A stretch of 64,000 nucleotides of DNA, from contig NC_070560.1 of NCBI RefSeq assembly GCF_026914185.1, positions 8,361,501 through 8,425,500 on the forward strand, in the 5' to 3' direction. Under the pieces are notes generated by a model. It was not told the origin of the DNA. It saw nothing but the letters and a program-made list of their open reading frames with translations, and did no database searches. A program made the translations under genes and the position numbers. Positions 34,798 through 45,046 of this stretch are shown here, in pieces. The stretch is from Puccinia triticina. Its lineage: Eukaryota; Basidiomycota; Pucciniomycetes; Pucciniales; Pucciniaceae. The number at the start of each line of letters is the position of its first letter. The first letter of the stretch is position 1.

Positions 34798-37125
34798 TTA
34801 AGCGTAAGAGTTTTTTCGATTCCGAAAGACGGGTAGCTTCCTTCTGTTCCAGAGTTCACATAGAATGATGTTGATGATTGAAATCAAGGTCCAAGCCATT
34901 AGAACTGCAAAATTAACCGGAACTTTTTTTGGTGGGATTATTCATCAAAATTTAGCACACCAGTGTTTCTCGCGATCAAGTCAACGGTTGAAAACAGATA
35001 GCAAGACCACTTCCAAAGAAAAAGCTCACGTTCGTTCTTGCCGTCGAGAATAATGCTTCTTGCTGCTCTACTTATGTTATAGAAAGGTGCCTGTATGCAA
35101 TGTGGGGATTTTACTCAGCTCCCTTTTCGCCACAAAGGGCATTCACTAGCTTTGCGGTTTGGTTTTTGTGAGGGAGTGAGGGAACAAGTCGAAATACTAA
35201 CCATGTGTGCATATGCATAAATACTTGGTAAGACATCGATGGGAAGATAGCAAACTGAAATGTTCCATATTCTAGAGAGACGCAAATCGACGCGATTCTT
35301 CAATGAGGGTGGCAGGTTCAATCGACAGGTCGAAATCACAGTAATGCTTACATCCAGAATATCATGAAGTAAGATACGTATTGAGGAGTAAGGATAATCG
35401 TGACCACCTCTATCGTGAGTCCCCTGGCGAAGAGCGAAATCATGCGCGTGCATAACGACGAAAAATGTACCATTATAAACAGACAGAATGATCATTTACT
35501 GCCCAAACAAAGGAGGCGAAAAACTTACAGGGCGCTCATTCCGAGAAAGAACATAAGCCAACATAGAGGGAAGCCACCCGCACTACGAAATCGTCCGAAT
35601 GGTACATGGAAGAATACACTCAAGAGAGCATAGGCGAACTGTGGGTATATTCGTCTCGGATAAGCGTTCCTCTTCCCCGTTAGCCCATTCACCTCATGGT
35701 TGGGCTGTAGGCAAGAGCTAATTTTTGCATATGCAGTCCATAATTCACTTACAGACAGCCAGAAGTAACAAATCAACGGTGAGCATATCCTCACTTTTAG
35801 CAGGGATTTCAATGTCAGCTTGTTATTCAAGCCAAGTCGGGTCCGTGCCTGAAGACTGTGAGTCTGTTTTAGGGCAGCGAATAGAGTAAAAACAAGTCAT
35901 TGTCGTGACCAGTAAGCGATTCAATATGCCCTATCCTTCAGGCAAATGGAACAACTGACGCATGTGACCAAGGCTGCAAATGCCACATAGATTAAACCTA
36001 TAGCCGTCAAGGCAGTGGTGCTGTGGAATAACAGTTTTGTAGTTGCTGGTTAAGATTACCTGGCCCGCATCGAAAAAGAAAAACACCGAAACTTAACGTA
36101 CACTGGCACATCAAAAGGCCTCAGATTGTCCACTTGGAAATCAAATGGGTTGAGTATCGTCTGAGGTGCGTTTTGCATCAGGTTGGTCAGATTGAAATTA
36201 GAAAAGTGAGAGAGTGATTGTGCGTTTCGATTTCTAAATGAAAGTTGGGCTGCTTGCAAAACGTCTTTGAGCTGGAAATGATAAGGCAAATGAATCAGAA
36301 ATAATGATTGGCACGGCCAGCAGAGGTAAGATAGCCACGAGACGCCAGAGACAACGCCGAACCCACTTACTTGCGGTGAAATGAAATGTGAGTATGCCTG
36401 TTCTTGACGAGCTTGCGAAATATACACAGTAACCGCTGATGTGCCGTTGTAAGCTGCGTCTGCTGAGGAGGCTGCTTTCCTCAAGTTATCCGTAGAGCCA
36501 GGTTGGACTGGGGTAGAAACATGTACTGCATTCAGAAGGATACCACGGACTCCAAGAAATGTGCAATGCCAGGATATGAGGACTTACCAACAATTGCAAC
36601 CCAATACCGCTCATCCAAGACCAACTGAGCCACACTTGAAACATCTTTAAAAGCGGAAGGATTTTCAACTGTCCATGTGATTTGTCGAGGCGAGCCCGTC
36701 CGCTCTTGGGAAGCACGTAGAACAGCCTGTCCAATGTCTCCTTGGTCGAAGTCCACCACTACTCCTTTCAGCCTGTAAGCATGCTCATCCAGTTTCCATA
36801 AGGTACCCCAATATATGCTTAGGACACTGATTATAACCAGCGCCGTCCATAGGGTGCTTAGAGCAACAGCCTTGATATAAGCCCGCCGCTCAGTCGTCAA
36901 TTCGGAGGCGAGAAAATGGCAGCGGAAAGTGCGGTCGGGTATGACTAGTGTGGGTGTTTCGAGATATCGATCCAAAGTTAGTTCAGTAGAAGGTTGCGCT
37001 GTATGGGGTGCATTGACAGTGAGGAAGCCATCGTGATTGCTGATACTGTCCCTGGTACTTGCTTCTTCAATCACACAGTTGGACAAAGGACTGAAGATGG
37101 AAGCAGGAGAGTCTTTGCAAGCCAT
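34798..37125 (-). CDS. SNG1/DUF3533-family multipass membrane protein, 11 exons
   Basis: Exons, in order: 36588-37125, 36371-36525, 36102-36271, 35960-36020, 35753-35863, 35529-35638, 35352-35423, 35202-35271, 35115-35149, 35030-35067 and 34798-34904. All introns are GT..AG and the sum is 1467 nt (488 residues), frame kept throughout. An N-terminal cytosolic part of about 95 residues precedes TM1 (STLWTALVIISVLSIYWGTLW). A large loop follows (WKLDEHAYRLKG, VDFDQGDIGQAV, WVAIV, AAYNGTSAVTVY, NLRPFDVPV), then TM segments including 'GGFPLCWLMFFLGMSAL', 'YVSYFMIFW' and 'LLMAWTLISIINIIL'. This is the layout of the fungal SNG1 (nitrosoguanidine-resistance) family, thought to act at the plasma membrane. 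The 35863 acceptor could instead be 35848, and exons 9-10 (47-nt intron) are the least certain. It is the only undamaged host-type gene here. Confidence 0.85.
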
Positions 37126-37734
37126 GGTATACCTACAGCGGTGATTTTCTGAGATATGAAGAGATTTGAGGGGGGCGATGCTTTTGTATGTGGAGGAAAG
37201 AGGGAGGAAGGCGAGCTTGAAGCCCCTCCGGCGGGCCGGATGAGGCGCGAAGCGTCCTGAAGCGTCTGTGAAGCAGAGGCTCGGAGTGGCTCATCACCTC
37301 TTACTGGGCTAATTGAATTCAACAGTTGCGCACTTAAAGTGAATACAAATTTGTGAATGCATGCGATGTCGTTTTTGGCTTTGTACAAGTGGAATAGATA
37401 TATCTTATTTGAACATCTGCGAGTATTTACATTAGGCACATGTGTATTGGAGATCATGAGATTCTTGGTGATTCCTCATTTTTGTTAGAGGAAGAAAGAA
37501 ATATACACCCGGGTGCAAGGAGATATGTACAGCAGATCCCAACAAGCTTGCTTTGACGGGGGGTCGAAATCACCATTTTTATTTTTTTAGGGTCATGCTT
37601 TACGCACTACGAAATATTACCACTTGGGTAGTGCACTCCAAGAAATCTTGGTTTTTTGAGTGCTCAGCTAGCCACTCCAACATATGGAACCTTGTGCACT
37701 ACAAAAATTAATGGAGTGCACACTACCATCGCCC
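37126..37734. other. 5' flank of the SNG1-like gene; short inverted repeats
   Basis: No gene is visible. The promoter of the minus-strand gene should lie in the left part; its start codon context is ATACCATGG. The right part (37600-37730) has repeated and inverted pieces such as GTAGTGCACTCC and GGAGTGCACACTACC that may be the end of an old DNA transposon, but no target duplication was found. Confidence 0.4.
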
Positions 37735-37997
37735 TCGATGACCGGGACAGACCGGCCATCGAGACCATACACTGCTCTGGATGACCGGTACAGACCGGTC
37801 ATCGAAGGGATATGACAACCCTCTCTGTACAAACCGGCCATCGAGAGTATACAACCCTCTCGATGACTGGTCTGCGCCGGTCAGCGAGGGGATACAGCCC
37901 TCTCGATAACCGGTCTGCGCCGGTCATCGATGGGATACAACCCTCTCGATGACCGGTCTGTGCCGATCATCGAGGAGATACAACCCTCTCGATGTGT
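37735..37997. repeat. Palindromic minisatellite, unit about 43 bp
   Basis: About six units of the type CTCGATGACCGG, a short spacer, CCGGTCATCGAG, then GGGATACAACC. Each unit is itself a hairpin. The array ends where the LINE open frame begins, so it may be the 5' untranslated region of the LINE. Confidence 0.85.
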
Positions 37998-38396
37998 GGT
38001 TCACCCCTACGAATGCTCAAGATCTCCGCTCCTCAGCGACCTCAGCCAAGATGTCGTTGTTCCGTCTCACCAGTTGAATCTCGAACCCGAGAACTGCTCT
38101 CTTTTGCAGCTGAACTGCCATGCGTCAAAGGCGGTCACGCTAAGTGTTCTGAACTCTTCTTTCAATTTTGATTTCCTCCTCTTACAAGAACCGTGGATTA
38201 ACCCCTTTGATTTGAATTCTCCCCAGCATCCGGCTTGGCGCGCCCTGGTGGCGTACAAACACACCCCGAAATGCTGGCAGGAACGGCACAAGACGGTGAT
38301 ATATGTTAGGCGTACCATCCTATCAGAATCAGTTAGATTGCTGGAAGGAGGGTCCCAAAATTTGGTCGGTGTGGATGTCACACTGTCTGGGAAAGT

Positions 38397-38542
38397 GGAG
38401 GACTTCCCGCCGATCTGGAAAGCCAGATTTTCCCAGATTTCGCAGGGAAATCTGGGAAGATCTAGGATTTGGGAAGATCAAGCCCAGATTTCCCCGCAAA
38501 ATCTGGAAAAATCTGGGTTCCCAGATTGACGGGAAGTCCTCC
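38397..38542. mobile_element. 146-bp MITE, ends GGAGGACTTCCCG, TSD AGT
   Basis: GGAGGACTTCCCG at the left end is inverted at the right end (CGGGAAGTCCTCC), followed by the duplicated AGT (38394-38396 and 38543-38545). The inside repeats AGATTTTCCCAGATTT-like words in both orientations. Excision joins 'TLSGK' to 'VFRLLNIYNPP' of the LINE endonuclease. The superfamily is not assigned; the 3-bp target fits CACTA- or Harbinger-type elements. Confidence 0.88.
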
Positions 38543-38566
38543 AGTATTCCGACTCTTGAACATTTA

Positions 38567-38778
38567 GGCAGCGTCATTATAGCGCAATAAATAATCGGGG
38601 CATGCCCCTTTACATTATGTAAAACATCATTGTTGGGCCTGATCTTTTGGAAGTAAACTATCAAGCTTTATAACAGCTTACTTTCAAAAGCATATCCTAA
38701 AAAAATGTTTTTTACAATATGTAATGGTATTGCATTTTGAACATTACGCTGCGTAATATGACGCTGCCAAACAGGGCC
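38567..38778. mobile_element. 212-bp Harbinger-like MITE, TSD TTA, one shortened end
   Basis: The right end reads GACGCTGCCAAACAGGGCC, the inverse of the Harbinger-type GGCCCTGTTTGGCAGCGTC, while the left end starts directly at GGCAGCGTCATTA. TTA flanks both sides (38564-38566 and 38779-38781). The left end therefore seems to have lost about ten terminal bases. Excision restores the 'LLNIYNPP' endonuclease segment. Confidence 0.85.
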
Positions 38779-39223
38779 TTATAACCCCCCCTCCCCTTTC
38801 TCTACAGTTAATGAGCTTAAAGATTGGCTGACGTCCCACTATTCTCGACAGCACGCAATGGTCATCTCGATGGATGCAAACTTGCATCATCGACACTGGA
38901 ATCCACCCGGAGTTCGGAAGGTCGGACCGGAAGCCAGACACCTGCTAAGTTTCCTCTGTTCATTTGGTTTTCGGGTGACGTCCCCGAAGAATGTTCTTAC
39001 TTTCTACTGTGTAAAAGGGAAAGGGTCCACTATTGACTTAAGCTGGGCTAATTTTCTAGGCTCACGGTTGGTCAGGGAGGTCACGGTCTCGAGCAAGAAC
39101 CTTGGGTCGGATCACCAAGCCCTCCACATTCAGCTTTTGGTTAAGCGTCCCCCCGACCTATCATTGGCGTCCTCCGAGGTGGCCGGATATGGATAAAAAG
39201 AAACTGATGTCTTTATCAGCTAA

Positions 39224-40094
39224 GGGCCTGTACCATAGCGGCTCAAAAAACTGTTTTTCGGCCGGAAAACGACTTTCCTCACGGAAAACAGTTTCCCCTC
39301 AAAAACGTGTACCACAGCACCTGTTTCTGGGGGAAATCAGAACTCGTTTTTTGCTCAAAACAATCAATTTCCAGAAACAGGTCTGACCCTGTTTCTCATG
39401 TGTGTTTTCCTTCTGCTGAGCCCCCTCCAACCAAGACACCGGGGCCTCTCTCGGCCAATGCAACAAGTGTATCAGTCTCTCTCTCATCTCGGACCGATGC
39501 AACATATGTATCGGTCCATCTCTCACCTCGGACCAACCCATGATCACCTCGGACCGAGCCAACAACTCGGTCCGTCTATCCTCCCAGACTGATATTATCA
39601 GTCTGAGAGGAATTCTCTCCTTCCTCTCCGACCGATACAACTAGATTGGTTGGAGAGGAAGAGAGAGGGTTCTGCCACCGATACTATGTATTGAGTAGCT
39701 CTCTCCCCCTTCCTCTCGGACCGCTCTATTGGATCGGTCCGAGAGGAATCCTCCCCTTCTTCCTCTCTGCCCAATATACAATTGGTCCAAGAGGAAGAAG
39801 GGGAGTGTTCCCCTCAGATCAATACATTGTATTGGTCTGATGGGATCTCATCTTGGACCGATACACAATGAATGTATCGGTCTAGTGTTGAGTACCTTCC
39901 ATCCCCCCCGGACCCATTTGTTATGTATTTATGTATGTACATACACAGTTTGGGCTGGGAGAGAAGTGCAGGAAGCCTGCAGTTGTGGTACACAATTATG
40001 GGAGGCTGTTTTTACCTCTTGATAAACTGAATATTGAAAAAAAGAAAACTGTTTTCCTTGCGCGGGAAAAACAGATTTTGTATGGTACAGGCCC
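39224..40094. mobile_element. 871-bp PIF/Harbinger-like non-autonomous element, TSD TAA
   Basis: The ends GGGCCTGTACCATA and TATGGTACAGGCCC are inverted and flanked by TAA (39221-39223 and 40095-40097), the Harbinger signature. A longer imperfect inverted repeat (CTGTTTTTC, GAAAACAG) follows. No transposase is encoded; the interior is a tandem array of diverged hairpins (39440-39890). Excision joins 'MSLSA' and 'KLSSMASLS' of the LINE in frame. Confidence 0.92.
39440..39890. repeat. Array of diverged hairpins inside the Harbinger-like element
   Basis: Units of about 45-65 bp each hold a short inverted repeat with its own stem, such as GGACCGAG/CTCGGTCC, CAGACTGATA/TATCAGTCTG, and GACCGATACA/TGTATCGGTC, between CT- or GA-rich spacers (TCTCTCACCTC, GAGAGGAA). 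Stems change while the pairing is kept. Confidence 0.8.
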
Positions 40095-40398
40095 TAAGTT
40101 ATCGTCAATGGCTTCGCTATCCCAGGAGGACCCGGACATGCAGGCCGAGCAGCTGACTACTTTTTTGAAACAGGCACAGGAAGACTTCGGACGTTGGGTT
40201 TGGTCGGATCACGCAAAGGCCAAACCGTGGTGGTGTAGCAAGACACTAGATCCAGTGTTACGCACCCTCAACCAAACCCGACAATGGATGATCTTAGAAG
40301 TCCCCTGAAGCCCGGGAATGCTATCGCCAATGGAACGAGTATTTCTTATCTCTTGTCACCTCTTTGAAGCAGCGGAACTGGAGAAAGCTCCTTGAAGA

Positions 40399-40734
40399 TG
40401 TAAGAGGCCGCTACAGAGGGGCGGGGCTCTTCACTGGGGCAGGACTCAGGGACACAGAGGCAGGGCCTTGAGCGGTTTCTAGAACCGCGGCGGGATGACT
40501 TGCTGACTGACTCGGGAGAGATGTCAAGACAATCTTTGCGTTAGTCTAGATACATGATATAAGGGGAGGGGAAGAAGAGGTAGAAGGGGATTGAGCTTAC
40601 CTGACTTGGGAGAGATGTCAAGAAAATCTCTGCCGAGTCAGGAGGGGCGGGGGAACAGCGAGACTATAAGCGGGATCAATATTCAGGATCCTGTGATCCT
40701 GCTTGTGACACCTCCAAAGGGGGGGGGGGTTACA
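40399..40734. mobile_element. Solo LTR of the Gypsy G family (copy 3), TSD GAAGA
   Basis: 336 bp from TGTAAGAGGCC to GGGGTTACA, flanked by GAAGA (40394-40398 and 40735-40739). It has the same ordered parts as copies 1 and 2: terminal hairpin, GGTTTCTAGAACC palindrome, direct repeat GAGAGATGTCAAGA and hairpin (40603-40639), then GGATCCTGTGATCC and a G run. Excision joins the LINE linker in frame ('KLLED' to 'PSKGD'). Confidence 0.95.
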
Positions 40735-40815
40735 GAAGACCCGTCCAAAGGCGATCTCTACCGGGTCCTCCGATTCACCACCAAGGCGTCGGGGGGAGAA
40801 GTCCTCCCCCTCAAG

Positions 40816-43800
40816 CAACGATGGGTAGTTACGTTACCGATAACGGTAACGTAACGGGATTTTACTAGTTATCTTCCCGTTACGCGTAACACATTTTTAG
40901 TTACGGTAACCAATTTTTTTGTGCTTTTTTATATTTTCTCGTTACTTTATCATCACGGAGCGCAAAAAAAATCTAATGTGAGTTACGTTATTGCGCAGAC
41001 TGTTGTAATTTAGTTACGGATAACGCATGAAAGGGAGCGGGAGAGACACAAATGAAATAGGAACTATTTTTCTTTGTTGGAGGGTGCGAATGATTTTAAT
41101 ACCGTCCCTGCTTCCTCAAACAATCCTGTGAGAGGTACCTCCTCACAAAGCCACATCATGCTGCTTACACAGCGTGACATGGTTGACGGGAGTAAGCGCC
41201 CCCGGTTATTGGAGCAGACATCTGCTGCAGCCGAGAATAGGCGTTTGACAGAACAAGAGCTGCCAGAAGCTCCCAAATAAGCGCAAGCCATCTGGGAGAG
41301 AGCTGGGTAGGTTTTGGCGTTTGTCTTCCACCAATCCAACGGGGTGGATTTGCGTTCAATGGTGTTATTCTTGAAGGGTATATGAGCCTTCAAGAATGCT
41401 TTGACTTCATCCTTGTGCGGCGCTGGTATCTTCACCCTCCTCGAGGCAAGGCGAGCCATGAGTGACTGGCGCTCGGCGGTGGGTGGCCTTTCAATTTCAA
41501 CAACCTCCAATTCGGGTACCGTCAGCTGATTCTTGGCCTTATGCTCCTCCTTCATGTAGATTTGAAATTGCTGATTGAGTAGCCCGAGACAGTTGGTAAC
41601 TTCAACACTCTCGGTTCCGAATGCAAGTTCGAATATGTCCATCAGGAAGCAGGGATGCAAGATTGTGGCGAGCACAAGGGTCTCGCAGAGCATAGCTTCA
41701 TCCAAGTATTTGATGACTCTTTGAAGCATCACATAATACATTGGGTACAGAGTGTCTTCTTCCTTGGAGCAACTCAGCTTTTTGGAAAGCTGGTCCTTGA
41801 GCTCCAGGTACTTTGGGAGTACGTGGGCGCCGGTCGGCTGATTACCCTCCATCTGCGACGTCAGATCAACAAAAACCTGAGGAGAAATGCGAAAAAGATG
41901 AGTAAAACCCAATCATGATGCAATGGGAGGAACTTTGTAGGTTTTGTACACACCTCAAGCTCTTGGTTGAGGTTGTCAATCTCCTTCCAATCACGAGGTA
42001 GGAAGAAAGCGTCTTCAAAAAGGCCTGGCTGGTTTTGGCCCTGGTCTTCCTTGAGCAAGCAATCAATAACTTCCCGCGCGTCGATGGCTTTGCGATAGCT
42101 CTGGTACTTAATATTCCAGCGTATGCCATACCCGGCAATCAACGGGGCCACCTTGATATTCATTTCTTTTGTGACTCAATCAAAATTGGCCCGCTGGGCC
42201 GCTGATCGAGTAATCTTCTTGATCACAACATCAAGTCTGCTGAGAAGCTCCTTGAGTTTCAAAGTCTTCGTGTGTTGGCCTTGACTACTAGTGTTGGCCG
42301 ATGAATTGGCCAGATCTTTATCCACAGCAGCAGACTCGTCATCGGAAATGTCATCAGCATTTCCATAGTCACTTTTCCAATCTTTGTTGTCATCTTGTTC
42401 AAGTTCAACTGAGTTTGTTTTCGGAACGGGGGCTGGTTTGACTTCTGGAGCTAAGAATTCAGTTTTGTCCTCCTCAAGAACCCTCCCAAGAACAGGGAAG
42501 AAACTGAGGACCAATTGCTTGGCCTTCCCCGGAGGCAGAGTCTTCAGGGACAAGGCATCCAATCCCGCATTTACAATCAGAGCAAGCTTGTGACAAAAGC
42601 ATTGAATGTGCATGCTGGCTGGGTCCCACGCGTGTTCGGATTGGTTTGCCACGCTGTCGTTTTTAAGCAGTTGATACATGGCACTAGCCATTGTATTGTT
42701 GTTTGCGCCAGAATCGGTTGTCTGAGCCAACATCTTTTTGTACAGATCACTTTTCTTAAGGACTGCAGCAATTGGTCGAGCTAGTAAATGTCCGTAGTGC
42801 TTCCAAGGGATCATTTTTAGGGCCAGATGACGAACAGTATAATTCCAGTTTGAGTCAATGTAAGCAACCACCGCGCCAATGAAGGCAAATCTATTTCCCT
42901 TTGTCGTCCAGACATCGTGGATTGGTGTAAATTTAGTGTCAAGATTCTGGAGACAAGGTATAATCAAGAATAAGCACATTTTTATAACATCATACACACT
43001 TAAAGGAATTCATCCAACCTTTAGATCTTCAAAAACTGTAGTCTTCAGGATTGAATAAAGCCTCTTCGACTCGTCTGCCGGCCATCTTCGGCCATAGAGT
43101 AATGCCTTTGGGTTTGCATATAAAAATGCCACACAAAGAATAGAGTCTTCGATGCAGGACCATGCAATTGCCTGTCGTATTTGCCAGATCACAATGATTT
43201 GGTTTAAGACACGGTTGTCAAAGACTGGCTTTGCTGTAAGGAAGGTGCTCATTGGGGTTTGTTTTGCGTCAATGAGTCTCTTCTCCGCGACTGAAGGTGG
43301 TAACTTAATTCCAGCCGCCTTAGCTTCATTACGTTTGGGGCAGCCGCTAGCGTTCCTTCCGGCCTGAGTTGAGCCGTCGCGATGAATCATGAGATTTCCG
43401 TCAGTCGAGCCATGTCCATGGTACGTCTTATGACACCATCTGCACATATAATTTATGGGTTCTCCCCCCTTTTCCAATTCGTTTCCCTTATAAAAAGGGG
43501 CATGGTAGTAATCTACCACGTTTGCATATTTTTCTTCCTTCTTTTTTGGCTCTCTAGGTTGAATTTCAACGGATCCATCGTCCAAAACTTGATCAAAGTC
43601 GTAATCATCATTTGGATTAGCCAAATCAATAGTTTTATCGGCCTTCAAATCACCAAGTTTAAACCAACCAAGAAATAAAAAAACCAATCATGCCTTTGTC
43701 AGTTATATTCTAATGCTTCATGTAGCATGCATGTTGCTTACTGAATTTTCTGCCGCAGACTTCTGGGTTTTGATTTTGGAAGTCTTGTTCTTGTCAGTCA

Positions 43801-44537
43801 AAGCACCTTTCTTGGTGGCGCTGGCAGGCCCAGAAGATCCAACTTGATGAGGCCTCTCAGCTGTAGGCCCTTTCTTTTTGTTTTTTGGAGGGGAATTGCC
43901 GGATTCCGAGGAATGTGCCTGCGGCCATTTTTGTGATGTTGGCTTTGTGGCCCGCACTCGAGAGTCTGACGACGTAGGGATCATGTCTGGCATTACTGTT
44001 ACGGAGGAGGCCCGTTTAGATCGACGGGGTTGAACTTGAGACTGGTCAGTTTGCTCTCCAGCATCTTCTCTTTCTTCCACTGGCTGTTGAGGGGTGGTGG
44101 GTTCGAATGCCATGGCAAAGGTTTTTTATGGCGGCGAAGGTCTTTTATGGCAACAGTTATGGCAAAGGTTGTTTTTGATAGGTAACACCGGTGGCTCAGG
44201 CGAGATGGAGGGGAAAATGGAACAGATAGACCTAGGCCCAGGGGTGTTTGAGGTGGGTTCATTCAGGCAAGACACCAAACCTACTGTATGGAAAAATGTA
44301 CGCCAAAAATTCCCTTTTGGGAAATCCTCGCGGAGCTAAGGGGCAAGCCTTGAGACGCGTTATCGGTGTTACGGGCCGTTATTGCCGTTACTCTATCAAC
44401 CCTCTGGGCCAAAACGGAAGTAGATACCGTTACGCTACCAAGATATCAAAGATTTTTGCCGTTACTAATAACGTAACGGGCACCCCCGCGTAACGAGGAT
44501 AGTTACGTTACTGAAATTACGTGGATAACGATTGTTG
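40816..44537 (-). mobile_element. hAT transposon, near-complete, TSD about CCTCAAG
   Basis: CCTCAAG precedes and follows the element (40809-40815 and 44538-44544), one short of or imperfect to the usual 8 bp. The termini read CAACGATGGG and, on the other strand, CAACAATCGT, and both subterminal regions (about 300 bp) are crowded with GTAACG/CGTTAC words. Excision restores the LINE frame ('VLPLK' to 'SPDETVV'). One gene on the minus strand encodes a BED/hATC transposase with three introns. Confidence 0.9.
41064..44113 (-). pseudogene. hAT transposase (BED finger, RNase H-like core, hATC), one stop codon
   Basis: Exons 43742-44113, 43019-43642, 41954-42946 and 41064-41876, all in phase 0 with GT..AG introns of 99, 72 and 77 nt, give 933 codons plus stop. 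A basic N-terminus precedes a BED zinc finger (CRWCHKTYHGHGS...H, about 43420-43450). The catalytic region has 'HDVWTTKGNRFAFIGAVVAY' and 'AQTTDSGANNNTM' with 'CFCHKLALIVNAG'. The C-terminal dimerisation domain reads 'PLDWWKTNAKTYPALSQMA' and 'SSCSVKRLFSAA'. The only defect is an in-frame TGA at 42176-42178, where CGA fits (FD-R-VTKE). A relative without this change could be active. Confidence 0.93.
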
Positions 44538-45046
44538 CCTCAAGAGCCCCGATGAAACGGTTGTCCATGATAACCGGGATCAGGCTAAGCTACTCTTTGG
44601 AGGCACATCAGCCATTAATGTCCCAATAGACCTTACTGACGTCCAGCTTGACTTCTCTTGTTGCTTTGTCAGCTATCCGTCGATAGTGAAGGCGGAGGTT
44701 CTGTCGGCTATCAGAAGGATTATCCCCAAAAAGGCCCCGGGGATCGACAGACTAACTAATGAACTTCTTAAGTCCTTTTCCAAGCCTCTAGCTAATAACC
44801 TAGTGACGCTGCACAATAATATACTAATCAAGAGCAAATTCCCCGCCGCATGGAAGGTTGCGGTCACGACAATCATTCGGAAGCACGGGAAACCAGACTA
44901 TACAAATCCCTCAGCCTATCAACTGATTGCCCTGCTCAGCACAATGAGCAAGTTGTTCAAGCTCATATTGGCCAGATGCCTCACGGCTTGGGCCAAGGGT
45001 GCTGGAGTGCTGGCCAAGGGTCATTTTGGGGGCAGGAAAGGCTCAG

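Larger units (their letters stand above)
37998..45046 (+). mobile_element. LINE (Tad/Jockey-like), broken by five insertions and 3'-truncated
   Basis: Pieces of one LINE are spread over 7 kb on the plus strand: endonuclease (38090-38396, 38543-38566, 38782-39223), linker (40098-40398, 40735-40815) and the start of RT (44538-45046). Removing the two MITEs, the Harbinger-like element, the solo LTR and the hAT, each with one target copy, joins them in coding order. The RT stops early in the domain, at about the GHFGGRKG motif, and no 3' end or tail follows, so the copy is truncated. Confidence 0.9.
38030..45046 (+). pseudogene. LINE endonuclease-reverse transcriptase ORF, remnants
   Basis: The apurinic-endonuclease-like domain begins with 'LLQLNCHASKA' and 'FDFLLLQEPWINPF' and continues across the two MITEs with 'LNIYNPP' and then 'MVISMDANLHHRHWNP', 'GKGSTIDLSWAN' and 'LGSDHQALH', the classic LINE endonuclease motifs. 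A C-run frameshift lies near 38790. The linker reads 'WWCSKTLDPVLRTLNQTRQW', with a further frame change near 40300, then 'SKGDLYRVLRFTT' and, beyond hAT, 'PDETVVHDNRDQAKLLF'. RT starts with 'IPKKAPGIDRLTNELLK', 'FPAAWKVAVTTIIRK', 'YQLIALLSTMSKLFKL'. No RNase H or 3' region remains. Confidence 0.9.

Noticed and set aside
37735..37997. CRISPR-like array
   Set aside because: Units are contiguous palindromes without unique spacers, in a eukaryotic context.
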